Shown piece after piece: positions 1 through 8,242 of a stretch of 64,000 bases of DNA (its first letter is position 1; each line of letters begins with the position of its first letter). The stretch is from Rhizobium mongolense USDA 1844 (GTDB lineage Bacteria > Pseudomonadota > Alphaproteobacteria > Rhizobiales > Rhizobiaceae), in contig NZ_ATTQ01000008.1 of the NCBI RefSeq assembly GCF_000419765.1, positions 1-64,000 on the forward strand. The letters run 5' to 3'. Below the pieces are notes generated by a model. It was not told where the DNA came from, ran no database searches, and saw nothing but the letters and a program-made list of their open reading frames with translations. Made by a program: the position numbers and the translations under genes.

Positions 1-462
1 GGCGGCGGCCTGACCACCTGGTCCTTCGGCCCGACGCTCAACCTGCCGATCTTCGACGGCGGCCGCCTGCGCGCCAATGTCGACATTGCCAAGTCGGACG
101 CCAAGACCGCCTATCTCGCCTGGAAGGCAGCGGTGCTCAACGCCGTCGAGGAGGTGGAGAACGCGCTGTCAGCGGTGCGCCGCGACGCCCAGACGGTGGA
201 AGCGCTGCGCGCCCAGGTCAAGACGACGCAGGAATCGCTGGAACTGTCGACGGCGAGCTACAAGGACGGCGCCTCCTCGCTGCTCGACGTGCTCGACGCC
301 CAGCGCAACGTCTCGACCGCCCAGGCGAGCCTGGCGGCCGCCATCCAGCAGATGGCCAAGGACTACGTCTCCCTCAACGTCGCCATCGGCGGCGGCTATG
401 CCCCGGGCGGCAGGGTCAACTCTGTCTCCGCCACCGTGGCAAGGGGCCCCACAAAGAGCTGA
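1..462 (+). CDS. TolC/NodT-family outer-membrane efflux protein, C-terminal part
   Basis: The reading frame is open from the first base and ends at a TGA at 460-462, so the 5' end lies outside the window. The visible 153 residues contain the typical TolC-family stretch PIFDGGRLRA near the start, followed by long amphipathic alpha-helical segments with Leu/Ala/Glu heptads (residues about 30-135), as in the periplasmic tunnel of RND efflux outer-membrane factors. The family forms a trimeric channel that works with an inner-membrane pump and an adaptor, which would be expected just upstream. Substrate cannot be told. A strong terminator follows directly, so this is the last gene of its operon. 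Confidence 0.85.
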   Translation, partial: GGGLTTWSFGPTLNLPIFDGGRLRANVDIAKSDAKTAYLAWKAAVLNAVEEVENALSAVRRDAQTVEALRAQVKTTQESLELSTASYKDGASSLLDVLDAQRNVSTAQASLAAAIQQMAKDYVSLNVAIGGGYAPGGRVNSVSATVARGPTKS

Positions 463-482
463 TAAAGCCATCTCTATGAATG

Positions 483-510
483 AAAAAAGCCCCGGCAACG
501 GGGCTTTTTT
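483..510 (+). terminator. Rho-independent terminator after the efflux gene
   Basis: A perfect GCCCCG/CGGGGC stem with a short loop is flanked by A6 and T6, 20 bases after the stop codon at 462. It can work in both directions, but only the efflux gene on the + strand reads into it. Confidence 0.9.
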
Positions 511-603
511 CATTGCTTCTCGAAAAATCCCGTGTCCAACACGCCCTATCCACGCCCCATCCCACAAAATGGAGTCGACAAGCCGGTGCGCTTCAGGTAC
601 GCC

Positions 604-621
604 TGATTAAACGATTAATCA
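604..621. promoter_or_regulatory. Candidate LacI-family operator
   Basis: TGATTAAACGATTAATCA is an 18-bp near-perfect palindrome: the outer 7 bases of each arm pair exactly around a central CG, the classical geometry of LacI/PurR-type operators. It ends 16 bases before the start codon of the LacI-family regulator, so it probably mediates autoregulation and control of the whole purine operon. Binding is inferred, not shown. Confidence 0.65.
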
Positions 622-637
622 AACGCATTATGAAACC

Positions 638-1681
638 ATGGCTCAGTTGCGCCCGGGACCGAACCTCAGCAGGATTGCGACGTCGCTAGGCGTGTCGGTC
701 GCAACGGTGTCGAACGCGCTTTCGGGCAAGGGGCGCGTCTCGGAGCAGCTCGTCGGAAAGATCAGGGAACATGCCGCGGAGCTCGGATATGTTCCAAGCC
801 AGGCGGGTCGGGCGCTTCGCACCGGCCGAAGCGGCGTGCTCGGCCTCGTTCTTCCCGACATCGCAAATCCCCTCTTTCCCAAGATTGCGCAGGCAATCGA
901 ATTCGCCGCCGCCTCTGCCGGTTACGGCGTGCTGATCGCCGACTCGCGCGGCGATGTCTCGGCGCAGACGGAAGCGATCAACCGGCTTGTCGAACGCGGC
1001 GTCGACGGTATGGTGATCGTGCCCCGCCGCGCAACGCGCATATCCGCGGCAAGCTGCCCGGTCGCCGTCATTGACACCGCATCAACCCCCGGCAACACGG
1101 TTGCCGCCGATCACTGGCAGGGTGGCCAACTGATTGCCGCTCACCTCGCTGATCTCGGCCACAAGCGAATCCTCATCATCGGCAACAATCCGGAATCGAA
1201 CGTGCAGAACGATCGGGTGGGCGGCATCCGTTCGGGTCTTTGTCCGGGCATGAGCGCCGAAACGCTCTGGATCGAAAAGCTTGAACATCAGGCCGGCAGC
1301 GGCTGCCCGCTCGGTCTTGCAAGAAAGGTCGAGGAGGGCTTCAGCGCCTTTGCCGCCTTGTCCGACCTTCAGGCGCTGCGGGTGCTCACGGAGCTGCAGC
1401 GCGACGGCATCGATGTGCCTGCCGAGGCCAGCGTCACCGGTTTTGACGACCTCATCTGGTCTGCGGTCGTGACACCCGCGCTTACCACGGTGAAGATGGA
1501 CATGGACGCCATTGCCGAGATCGCCGTATCGGCCTTGCTGAACAGCATAAACACAGGCCGCACCCGTGAGGGCACACTCGTGACCGCGGAGAATGATCGC
1601 GTGCCCATGCAACTGATCATCCGCCAATCATCCGGGCCGGCGAAGCCGGTTCAAGAAAACCTGCAGATGGAGAACTCATGA
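638..1681 (+). CDS. LacI-family transcriptional regulator of the purine salvage operon
   Basis: The 347-residue protein has an N-terminal helix-turn-helix (residues about 9-30, IATSLGVSVATVSNALSGKG), a hinge around 50-62 and a periplasmic-binding-protein-like effector domain (about 65-330). Length is normal for the family. The stop overlaps the approach to the next start with only one base between the genes, so regulator and transporter are cotranscribed. The palindrome at 604-621 is the likely operator. Because the downstream genes are a nucleoside hydrolase and an adenine deaminase, the effector is probably a purine base or nucleoside; this is inference from context. Confidence 0.88.
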   Translation: MAQLRPGPNLSRIATSLGVSVATVSNALSGKGRVSEQLVGKIREHAAELGYVPSQAGRALRTGRSGVLGLVLPDIANPLFPKIAQAIEFAAASAGYGVLIADSRGDVSAQTEAINRLVERGVDGMVIVPRRATRISAASCPVAVIDTASTPGNTVAADHWQGGQLIAAHLADLGHKRILIIGNNPESNVQNDRVGGIRSGLCPGMSAETLWIEKLEHQAGSGCPLGLARKVEEGFSAFAALSDLQALRVLTELQRDGIDVPAEASVTGFDDLIWSAVVTPALTTVKMDMDAIAEIAVSALLNSINTGRTREGTLVTAENDRVPMQLIIRQSSGPAKPVQENLQMENS

Positions 1682-1682
1682 C

Positions 1683-2705
1683 ATGAAGACATCCCTCATC
1701 GCATCGGCAGCGCTGCTCGCGCTTATCCCGCTCGGCGCCGTGGCGCAGGATTTGACTCTGACTATTTCCGTCTATGCCTTTGCGCAGGACGACTTCAAGA
1801 CGCTGGTCTACGATCCCTTCGAAAAGCAATGTGGCTGCAAGCTCGTCGTCGAGACGGGCAACAGCGTCGAACGCCTCGCCAAGATGGAGGCGAACAAGGC
1901 AAACCCGGTTGTCGACATGGCTGTGGTCTCGATGGCGGATGCGCTGTCGGCCTCCCGCAAGGGCCTGGTGGAAAAGATCGATCCGTCCAAGCTTACCAAC
2001 TTCGCCAAGCTCTACGATCTCGCCAAGGACCCGAACGGCGACGGCATGAGCGTCGGATACACATTCTATGCCACGTCTATCGCCTACCGCTCGGACAAGA
2101 TGAAGATCGATACCTGGGCCGATCTCCTGAAGCCGGAATATGTCGGCCACGTCGCCTTTCCGAACGTGACCACCAATCAGGGGCCGCCGGCGCTCTATAT
2201 GCTCGGCCTCGCGCTCGGCAAGGATACGCCCGACCTCAAGGGTCCGATCGAAGCCGTCGGCGAAAAGAAGGATGACATCGTCACCTTCTACGAGAAGTCC
2301 TCGCAGCTGATACAGCTCATGCAGCAGGAGGAAATCTGGGCCGCCCCGATCGGCCGTTTCTCGTGGGCGGGCTTCACCAAGCTCGACCTTCCGGTCGCCT
2401 GGGCGACACCGAAGGAAGGTCAGACCGGCGGTATGAACGTCATGGTCGTCACCAAAGGCTCTAAGAACCAGGATCTGGCGCTACAGTTCATGGATTTCTG
2501 GCTCTCGACCGACATCCAGACGAAACTCGCCGAAAAGCTGATCGATAGCCCCGCAAACAAGGACGTGAAGGTTTCCGAGGCCGCCGCCAACAACCTCACT
2601 TACGGCGAGGACACAGCCAAGAGCCTCAAGCTCATTCCATCCGCGGCAGCGCTCGACAATCGCGACGCATGGCTCAAGGAATGGAACGACAAGGTCGGTC
2701 AGTAA
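1683..2705 (+). CDS. ABC transporter periplasmic substrate-binding protein, PotD-like
   Basis: A 340-residue secreted protein with a signal peptide (residues 1-21, cleavage after AVA-Q or AQ-D) and the fold signature of family 1 polyamine/iron-type binding proteins (VYDPFEK, VDMAVVSMADAL, GVGYTFYATS-like segment). It carries a Cys pair, C50 and C52 (CGC), in the mature protein. It starts one base after the regulator's stop codon and is followed by two permeases and an ATPase, making a complete importer. The sequence family suggests polyamines, but the downstream purine catabolic genes point to a nucleoside or nucleobase; the substrate remains open. Confidence 0.85.
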   Translation: MKTSLIASAALLALIPLGAVAQDLTLTISVYAFAQDDFKTLVYDPFEKQCGCKLVVETGNSVERLAKMEANKANPVVDMAVVSMADALSASRKGLVEKIDPSKLTNFAKLYDLAKDPNGDGMSVGYTFYATSIAYRSDKMKIDTWADLLKPEYVGHVAFPNVTTNQGPPALYMLGLALGKDTPDLKGPIEAVGEKKDDIVTFYEKSSQLIQLMQQEEIWAAPIGRFSWAGFTKLDLPVAWATPKEGQTGGMNVMVVTKGSKNQDLALQFMDFWLSTDIQTKLAEKLIDSPANKDVKVSEAAANNLTYGEDTAKSLKLIPSAAALDNRDAWLKEWNDKVGQ

Positions 2706-2773
2706 AGCGCCCATGACACCCGGTTCCGGCTTGCCGGGACCGCCCATTCCGCCGCCGTTGCGAAAGGCGCATC

Positions 2774-3601
2774 ATGTTTCAGAACCGAGCAGAAGCCCTG
2801 GCGCTCGCCCTGCCCGCAGCGGTCTTTGCCGCCGTGGTTTTTCTGCTGCCCGTTACCATCCTGCTTTCGGAAGGCTTTCGCCAGGAAGGCGCCTGGACGC
2901 TTTCGGCCTATGGTGACTTCTTCTCCGGGACGGTGAACCGCACCGTCTTCATCCGCACCTTCAAGCTTGGTCTTGAGGTGACGGCCGTTTCGGCGATCAT
3001 CGGCTATGCCGCAGCTTTCGCCATCGTCAACCTGCCGCCCAAGGGCAAGGGCCGGATGATCGGCCTTGTTACCCTGCCGCTGATGATCTCGCCCGTTGCC
3101 CGTACCTATGCCTGGATCGTCATCCTCGGCCGCACCGGCATCGTCAACCAGGCGGTGACCGGCATGGGCCTCAGCGACGGACCACTACGCCTTCTCTTTA
3201 CTGAAACGGCCGTGTTCATCGGCCTTCTGCAGCTCTTCTTGCCCCTGATGATCCTTTCGCTGATCAGCGCGCTCGAAAATATGCCGAAGGATGCGATCCC
3301 GGCGGCCCGCGTCCTCGGCGCCAATTGGTTCCAGGTTTTCTGGAAGGTCATCCTGCCGCTCACCCGCGAAGGCCTCGTCGTCGGCGGCACGCTCGTCTTC
3401 ACCGGCTCGCTGACGGCCTATATCACGCCCGCCGTGCTTGGCGGTTCCAAGGTGCTGATGCTCGAAACACTGCTCTACCAGCAGGTCTCCGTCGCCAATA
3501 ACTTCGTTTCCGCAAGCGTCATCGCCTTCATGCTGATCGTTATGAGCTTCGCCGCGAACATTCTGCTGAAGCGCCTGGCAACTGCAAGGAACAAGCGATG
3601 A
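2774..3601 (+). CDS. ABC transporter permease, PotB-like
   Basis: A 275-residue integral membrane protein with about six transmembrane segments and the binding-protein-dependent transport EAA-type loop near residues 175-190 (AARVLGANWFQVFWKVILP). It belongs to the PotB/CysT family. The start ATG at 2774 is 68 bases after the binding-protein stop. Its end overlaps the next permease by 4 bases (ATGA), indicating translational coupling. It should form the membrane channel as a heterodimer with the next gene product. Confidence 0.88.
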   Translation: MFQNRAEALALALPAAVFAAVVFLLPVTILLSEGFRQEGAWTLSAYGDFFSGTVNRTVFIRTFKLGLEVTAVSAIIGYAAAFAIVNLPPKGKGRMIGLVTLPLMISPVARTYAWIVILGRTGIVNQAVTGMGLSDGPLRLLFTETAVFIGLLQLFLPLMILSLISALENMPKDAIPAARVLGANWFQVFWKVILPLTREGLVVGGTLVFTGSLTAYITPAVLGGSKVLMLETLLYQQVSVANNFVSASVIAFMLIVMSFAANILLKRLATARNKR

Positions 3602-4377
3602 CCGCCCGTCTGTTCTCACCGATCGTGCTTTTCCTCGTGCTGGCGTTCCTGATCGGGCCATTTCTGATCATCATCGCCGCATCGCTTTCGGCCGGGGATA
3701 CGCTCGCCTTTCCGCCGCAAGGCCTCTCGCTTCGCTGGGTGATCAAGGTCTTCGCCATCGAGAGCTTCCGCGACAGCTTTTCGATGTCGATGTTGCTTGC
3801 AGTCTTCGGAACGCTCGCCGCCCTCGTGCTTGGCATTCCGGCCGCCTACGCTCTGTCGCGCTATTCGCTGCCCTTCGGTGAAACGGTCCGAACCGTCGTC
3901 TCGCTGCCGATCATCGTTCCGGGCATCATCGTCGGCCTCGCATTGTTGCGTTACCTCGTCGTGCCCTTCGGCTTCAACATCACGCTGGCGCTCTTCTTCG
4001 CCCACACGGCGCTCGTCCTGCCCTATGCCGTGCGCGTCGTCTCGGCAAGCCTCAATAATTTGCGCTCAGACATCGAGGAAGCCGCCGTGCTGCTCGGCTC
4101 GTCGCGCCTTGGCGCCTTCTTCCGTGTGGTGATGCCGAATATCCGCGGCGGCATTCTTGCCGCCTTCATCCTCGGCTTCGTCACCAGCTTCAACCAGGTG
4201 CCGGTCTCGCTTTTCCTGTCCGGCCCCGGCGTCCGCACACTGCCAATCGATATGCTGGGCTACATGGAAACCACTTACGACCCCTCGATCGCCGCGCTCT
4301 CCTCGCTGCTCGCCTTCCTTTCCATCGGCATTGTCTTCCTCGCCGAACGCTTCCTGGGACTGTCTCGTTATGTCTGA
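3598..4377 (+). CDS. ABC transporter permease, PotC-like
   Basis: A 259-residue membrane protein with six predicted helices and an EAA loop around residues 158-177 (EEAAVLLGSSRLGAFFRVVMP). It begins inside the last codons of the first permease (ATGA overlap) and overlaps the ATPase gene by 8 bases. The family is PotC-type. It pairs with the upstream permease in the inner membrane; the tight overlaps indicate one translational unit. Confidence 0.88.
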   Translation: MTARLFSPIVLFLVLAFLIGPFLIIIAASLSAGDTLAFPPQGLSLRWVIKVFAIESFRDSFSMSMLLAVFGTLAALVLGIPAAYALSRYSLPFGETVRTVVSLPIIVPGIIVGLALLRYLVVPFGFNITLALFFAHTALVLPYAVRVVSASLNNLRSDIEEAAVLLGSSRLGAFFRVVMPNIRGGILAAFILGFVTSFNQVPVSLFLSGPGVRTLPIDMLGYMETTYDPSIAALSSLLAFLSIGIVFLAERFLGLSRYV

Positions 4378-5392
4378 TGCCTATCTTCAACTCGACAAGC
4401 TGACGCTGGCCTACGGCGATACGGTCGCCGTAAAGGATCTCGACCTGTCGATTGCCAAGGGCGAACTCGTCGCCCTGCTCGGCCCTTCAGGCTGCGGCAA
4501 GACGACGACGATGCGCTCCATTGCAGGTCTGCTCGCGCCCGCCTCCGGCCGCATCAATCTCGATGGCGCCGACATCACGCGCGTTTCGGCCAACAAACGC
4601 GCCGTCGGTCTCGTCTTCCAGTCCTACGCGCTCTTCCCGCACCTGACGGTCTATGAGAACGTCGCCTTCGGCCTTCGCCTCAAGGGTATCAACGGACAGA
4701 CCCTCGATACCCGCGTCAACGCCGGCATCAAGTCAGTCGGCCTCTCCAGTTTCGCCTCACGCAAACCCGCGGAACTCTCCGGCGGCCAGCAGCAGCGAGT
4801 GGCGCTTGCCCGTTCCATGGTCATGGAGCCGAAGGTGCTGCTGCTTGACGAGCCGCTCTCCAACCTCGACGCGCGCCTGCGCCTCGAAATGCGGGCAGAA
4901 CTGCAGCGCGTTCAGAAGGAAACCGGCGTTACGATGATCTTCGTCACGCACGACCAGGCGGAGGCCTTGGCCCTTGCCGACCGTATCGTGGTCATGCTGA
5001 ACGGCGGCATAGAGCAGATCGGCACGCCGGAAGAAATCTACAACAAGCCGGTCTCCGCCTTCGTTGCCGATTTCGTCGGCTTCGAGAATGTCTTCAAGCT
5101 GCAGAACGGCAAGCTTGTCACGCCGAACGGCGCCATTGAACTCCCCCTTCCCGCTCCGCAGGCAGCAGGGCTGGCCTGGCGGCCCAGCACGGTCGCGCTT
5201 GGTTCCGGTCCTTTCCAGGGCGCCGTGCGCGGCACCTCCTTTGCCGGCAACACGCGCGAATATCTGCTTGATACGCCGCTCGGGCCGATCAAGGCCGAGG
5301 TGGACGCAAGCCTGCCGCCGCACGAAATCGGCGCGGCACTTTCCTTCGACCTACCGCTCGCGGCGGCTGCAACTCTCACGCGGTTCGGGTGA
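4370..5392 (+). CDS. ABC transporter ATPase, PotA/FbpC-like
   Basis: A 340-residue ATPase. Start chosen at ATG 4370 because it overlaps the permease stop by 8 bases and places the first beta strand normally; the frame is open further upstream but there overlaps the permease. Walker A is GPSGCGKTT (about residues 38-46), the signature motif is LSGGQQQR (about 136-143), Walker B VLLLDEPLSNLD follows, and the H-loop is THD. The C-terminal 90 residues form a TOBE-like domain typical of polyamine/sugar type importers. It powers the importer encoded by the preceding three genes. Confidence 0.92.
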   Translation: MSDAYLQLDKLTLAYGDTVAVKDLDLSIAKGELVALLGPSGCGKTTTMRSIAGLLAPASGRINLDGADITRVSANKRAVGLVFQSYALFPHLTVYENVAFGLRLKGINGQTLDTRVNAGIKSVGLSSFASRKPAELSGGQQQRVALARSMVMEPKVLLLDEPLSNLDARLRLEMRAELQRVQKETGVTMIFVTHDQAEALALADRIVVMLNGGIEQIGTPEEIYNKPVSAFVADFVGFENVFKLQNGKLVTPNGAIELPLPAPQAAGLAWRPSTVALGSGPFQGAVRGTSFAGNTREYLLDTPLGPIKAEVDASLPPHEIGAALSFDLPLAAAATLTRFG

Positions 5393-5396
5393 CATC

Positions 5397-6314
5397 ATGG
5401 GCGTTTGGATCGATACCGATATGGGCTTTGACGACATCGCCGCCATTCTGGTGGTTGATCAGTCTGAGCTCGAGATTGACGGCGTCTCGCTCGTCTTCGG
5501 CAACACGCCGCTGACCCAGGTCAAGGTAAACGCCGCTGGTGCCATGCAAACCTTCGGCTGGACATTCCCCATCCATACCGGCCGCGCCCAACCAGTCCTT
5601 GGCAAGTTCGAGACCGCCCAGGCGATTCTCGGCGATACCGGCATCCCGACGATCGGAAGAGGCCTGCCAGCAGCAGCGCTTGCCATGAGCGACGCCTTCA
5701 CTGCTCTTTGCCGCTGGCTTGAGTCTGACGGTCCGCGCCGTATCCTGGCGCTTGGCCCGCTGACGAATATCGCCGCCGTGGCGCTCGCGCGTCCGGATCT
5801 CGCCGCCCGCATCACCGAACTCACCTGGATGGGCGGCAGCGTCACTGCCGGCAATCATACGGCCTCGGCAGAATTCAACGCCTTTGCCGATCCCGAAGCG
5901 CTGGCGATCGTCATCGCCCATGGCATGCCGCTGCGCATGGTCGATCTCGACCTCTGCCGCAAAGTGCTCGCCAGACCGGAAGACGCTGAACCCGTGCGCA
6001 GCGCGGGCGGCACGAATGCCGAACTGCTGGCCGACATGTTTGCCGGTTACATCCGCATCGGCACCAGCCGCGGCCGCCCCGCCATGGCGATCTACGATCC
6101 GTGCGCCGCCGTGGCCTTCGTGGCGCCAGATGCTGTGAAGTTCCATCCTGCCCGTATCGATGTCGAGCTGGGCGGTCCGTTGACCCGCGGCCGCACCGTG
6201 GTCGAGACGCGCGACACGCATGCCACGTTTAACGCCCAGTTCGCCGCCGATATAGACGCTGAGACGGCGCGCACCATCATCCTCGCAGCCCTGGTCAACG
6301 AGGCCCGCAAATGA
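5397..6314 (+). CDS. Inosine-uridine-type nucleoside hydrolase
   Basis: 305 residues; the start at ATG 5397 lies 4 bases after the ATPase stop and puts the calcium-binding signature D6-x-D8-x-G-x-D12-D13 (DTDMGFDD) at the extreme N-terminus as in all family members. LGPLTNIAAVA and the WMGGS segment are also conserved. The family cleaves the N-glycosidic bond of nucleosides to give ribose and a free base. Placed between an importer and adenine deaminase (4-base overlap with the latter), it probably releases purine bases for deamination. Confidence 0.9.
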   Translation: MGVWIDTDMGFDDIAAILVVDQSELEIDGVSLVFGNTPLTQVKVNAAGAMQTFGWTFPIHTGRAQPVLGKFETAQAILGDTGIPTIGRGLPAAALAMSDAFTALCRWLESDGPRRILALGPLTNIAAVALARPDLAARITELTWMGGSVTAGNHTASAEFNAFADPEALAIVIAHGMPLRMVDLDLCRKVLARPEDAEPVRSAGGTNAELLADMFAGYIRIGTSRGRPAMAIYDPCAAVAFVAPDAVKFHPARIDVELGGPLTRGRTVVETRDTHATFNAQFAADIDAETARTIILAALVNEARK

Positions 6315-8098
6315 ACGCACAGCTTGGGCGGGAACCCGCAGACATCAATGATCCGTCGCTGCGCGCCCGCGCCGTTGCCGCCGCAAGGGGTGCTGCCCCA
6401 TTCGACGCACTGATCACCAGCGGCAAACTGGTCGACGTGCTCACCGGCCGCTTCCGCGATGCGGATATCGGCCTCGTCGGCGCGTTGATCGCCAGCGTGC
6501 ATGCGCCAGGCGCCCGCACCGACGCGACCGAACTCATTGATGCCGGCGGGACGTTCGTCACGCCCGGCCTGATCGATACGCACATGCATATCGAAAGCTC
6601 GATGGTGACACCTGCCGAATATACCGCGGCCGTCCTGCCGCGCGGCGTGACGACGATCCTTTGGGATCCGCACGAATTCGCCAATGTGCACGGCCTTGAC
6701 GGCGTGCGCTGGGCGATCGAGGCTTCCCACGCCCTGCCTTTGCACATGATCCTGCTCGCTCCGTCTTGCGTTCCTTCGGCACCCGGCCTGGAAGTGGCAG
6801 GCGCCGACTTTGACGCTTCGGCCATTGCCGGAATGCTGCGCTTGCCGGCACTCGGCGGGGTTGCCGAAGTCATGAACATGCGCGGCGTCATCGACGGCGA
6901 ACCGCGCATGAACGCCATCGTTCAAGCGGGGCTCGCCTCGGGCAAGCTCGTCTGCGGCCACGCTCGCGGGCTGGAAGGCGCCGATCTCAACGCCTTCATG
7001 GCGGCCGGCATCACCTCCGATCACGAGCTGACCTCCGGCGCCGACCTTCTCTCCAAGCTTACGGCCGGAATGACGATCGAGCTCCGCGGCTCGCATGATC
7101 ACCTCCTTGAGGAATTCGTCCAGACGCTGAACGGCATCGGCCATATGCCGCCAACTGTGACGCTTTGCACCGACGACGTCTTTCCGGATGAACTCGAAAG
7201 GGATGGTGGCCTCGACGACGTCATCCGCCGTCTGGTCCGCTACGGCATGAAGCCGGAATGGGCACTTCGCGCTGCGACGTTCAACGCCGCCGAACGTCTG
7301 AAACGCAACGACCTCGGCCTGATTGCCCCTGGACGACGCGCAGATATCGTCCTCTTTGAAGACCTGCAGGACTTCAAAGCCCGCACGGTCATTGCCAATG
7401 GCCGCGTGACGGCGCGGAACGGCAAGCTTACGTCGCCGGTTCATTCGCTCGACTGTGCGCCGCTTACCAATTCCGTTAAGCTCTCGCCGCTAACCGAAGA
7501 CAATTTCAAAGTGCCGTCGAAGGGCAATCGCGTCCGCATCGCCACGATCGACCGGCCACGTTTTACGCAATGGGGCAAAGCCGATGCCGAGGTTAAGGAC
7601 GGTTTCGTCGTTCCGCCGCCGGACTGCGCCATGATTGCCGTCGCCCATCGTCACGGCAGGGCGGATGGACGTCCGCGCACCGGCTTCTTGAAGGGCTGGG
7701 GAAAATGGCGCGGCGCTTTTTGCACCACGGTATCGCATGACAGCCATAACCTCACCGTCTTCGGCGGCAATGCACGCGACATGGCGCTCGCTGCGAACGC
7801 CGTCATCGCGGCCGGCGGCGGCATGGCCGTTGCGAGCGATGGTCAGATCGATGCGTTGCTGCCGCTGCCGCTTTCCGGCCTCGTCACCGAAATATCGCTT
7901 AAGGACACCGCCTCGGCCTTCCGCAATATTCGCAAGGCAATGGAAAAGATCGTCGACTGGCAACCGCCCTACCTTGTCTTCAAGGCCTGCTTCGGCGCGT
8001 CACTCGCCTGCAACACCGGCCCGCATCAGACGGACCGAGGGATTGCAGATGTCTTGACGGGAAAAGTGCTGGAAAGCCCGGTGCTGGAGATTTTGTAG
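6311..8098 (+). CDS. ade: Adenine deaminase
   Basis: 595 residues, the normal length for Ade. The amidohydrolase metal motif is HMHIESS (H91, H93); further conserved features are CGHARG, ITSDHE and the LCTDD aspartates, and the C-terminal Ade domain (about 430-590) with HDSHN. The enzyme converts adenine to hypoxanthine and ammonia. It is translationally coupled to the nucleoside hydrolase (ATGA overlap at 6311-6314) and is the last gene of the operon, so the operon as a whole can import a purine compound, split the nucleoside and deaminate the base. Confidence 0.95.
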   Translation: MNAQLGREPADINDPSLRARAVAAARGAAPFDALITSGKLVDVLTGRFRDADIGLVGALIASVHAPGARTDATELIDAGGTFVTPGLIDTHMHIESSMVTPAEYTAAVLPRGVTTILWDPHEFANVHGLDGVRWAIEASHALPLHMILLAPSCVPSAPGLEVAGADFDASAIAGMLRLPALGGVAEVMNMRGVIDGEPRMNAIVQAGLASGKLVCGHARGLEGADLNAFMAAGITSDHELTSGADLLSKLTAGMTIELRGSHDHLLEEFVQTLNGIGHMPPTVTLCTDDVFPDELERDGGLDDVIRRLVRYGMKPEWALRAATFNAAERLKRNDLGLIAPGRRADIVLFEDLQDFKARTVIANGRVTARNGKLTSPVHSLDCAPLTNSVKLSPLTEDNFKVPSKGNRVRIATIDRPRFTQWGKADAEVKDGFVVPPPDCAMIAVAHRHGRADGRPRTGFLKGWGKWRGAFCTTVSHDSHNLTVFGGNARDMALAANAVIAAGGGMAVASDGQIDALLPLPLSGLVTEISLKDTASAFRNIRKAMEKIVDWQPPYLVFKACFGASLACNTGPHQTDRGIADVLTGKVLESPVLEIL

Positions 8099-8118
8099 CA
8101 GACGCTAGAGCTTGCCGC

Positions 8119-8234
8119 TCCCCTCATCCGGCCGCTCGCCAAGTTCTCTCTGAGGAGAAGAGGAAGTTAGGGCATCGCCGCGAGCCAGTCTTGACCTTGG
8201 GCAGAAGGTCCGGCAGGCCGATGAGGAGAAGGCC
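8119..8234. repeat. Degenerate RIME-like palindromic repeat
   Basis: CCCCTCATCCGGCC at the left end is mirrored by GGCAGGCCGATGAGG at the right end, the pattern of the rhizobial intergenic mosaic type repeats. It fills the gap between the convergent ade and amidohydrolase genes. A better preserved relative lies at 11527-11614. Confidence 0.5.
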
Positions 8235-8242
8235 GCGAGCTC

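Noticed and set aside
604..621. Palindrome considered as a terminator
   Set aside because: AT-rich arms and no T-run; it precedes the regulator start codon, so an operator is the better reading.
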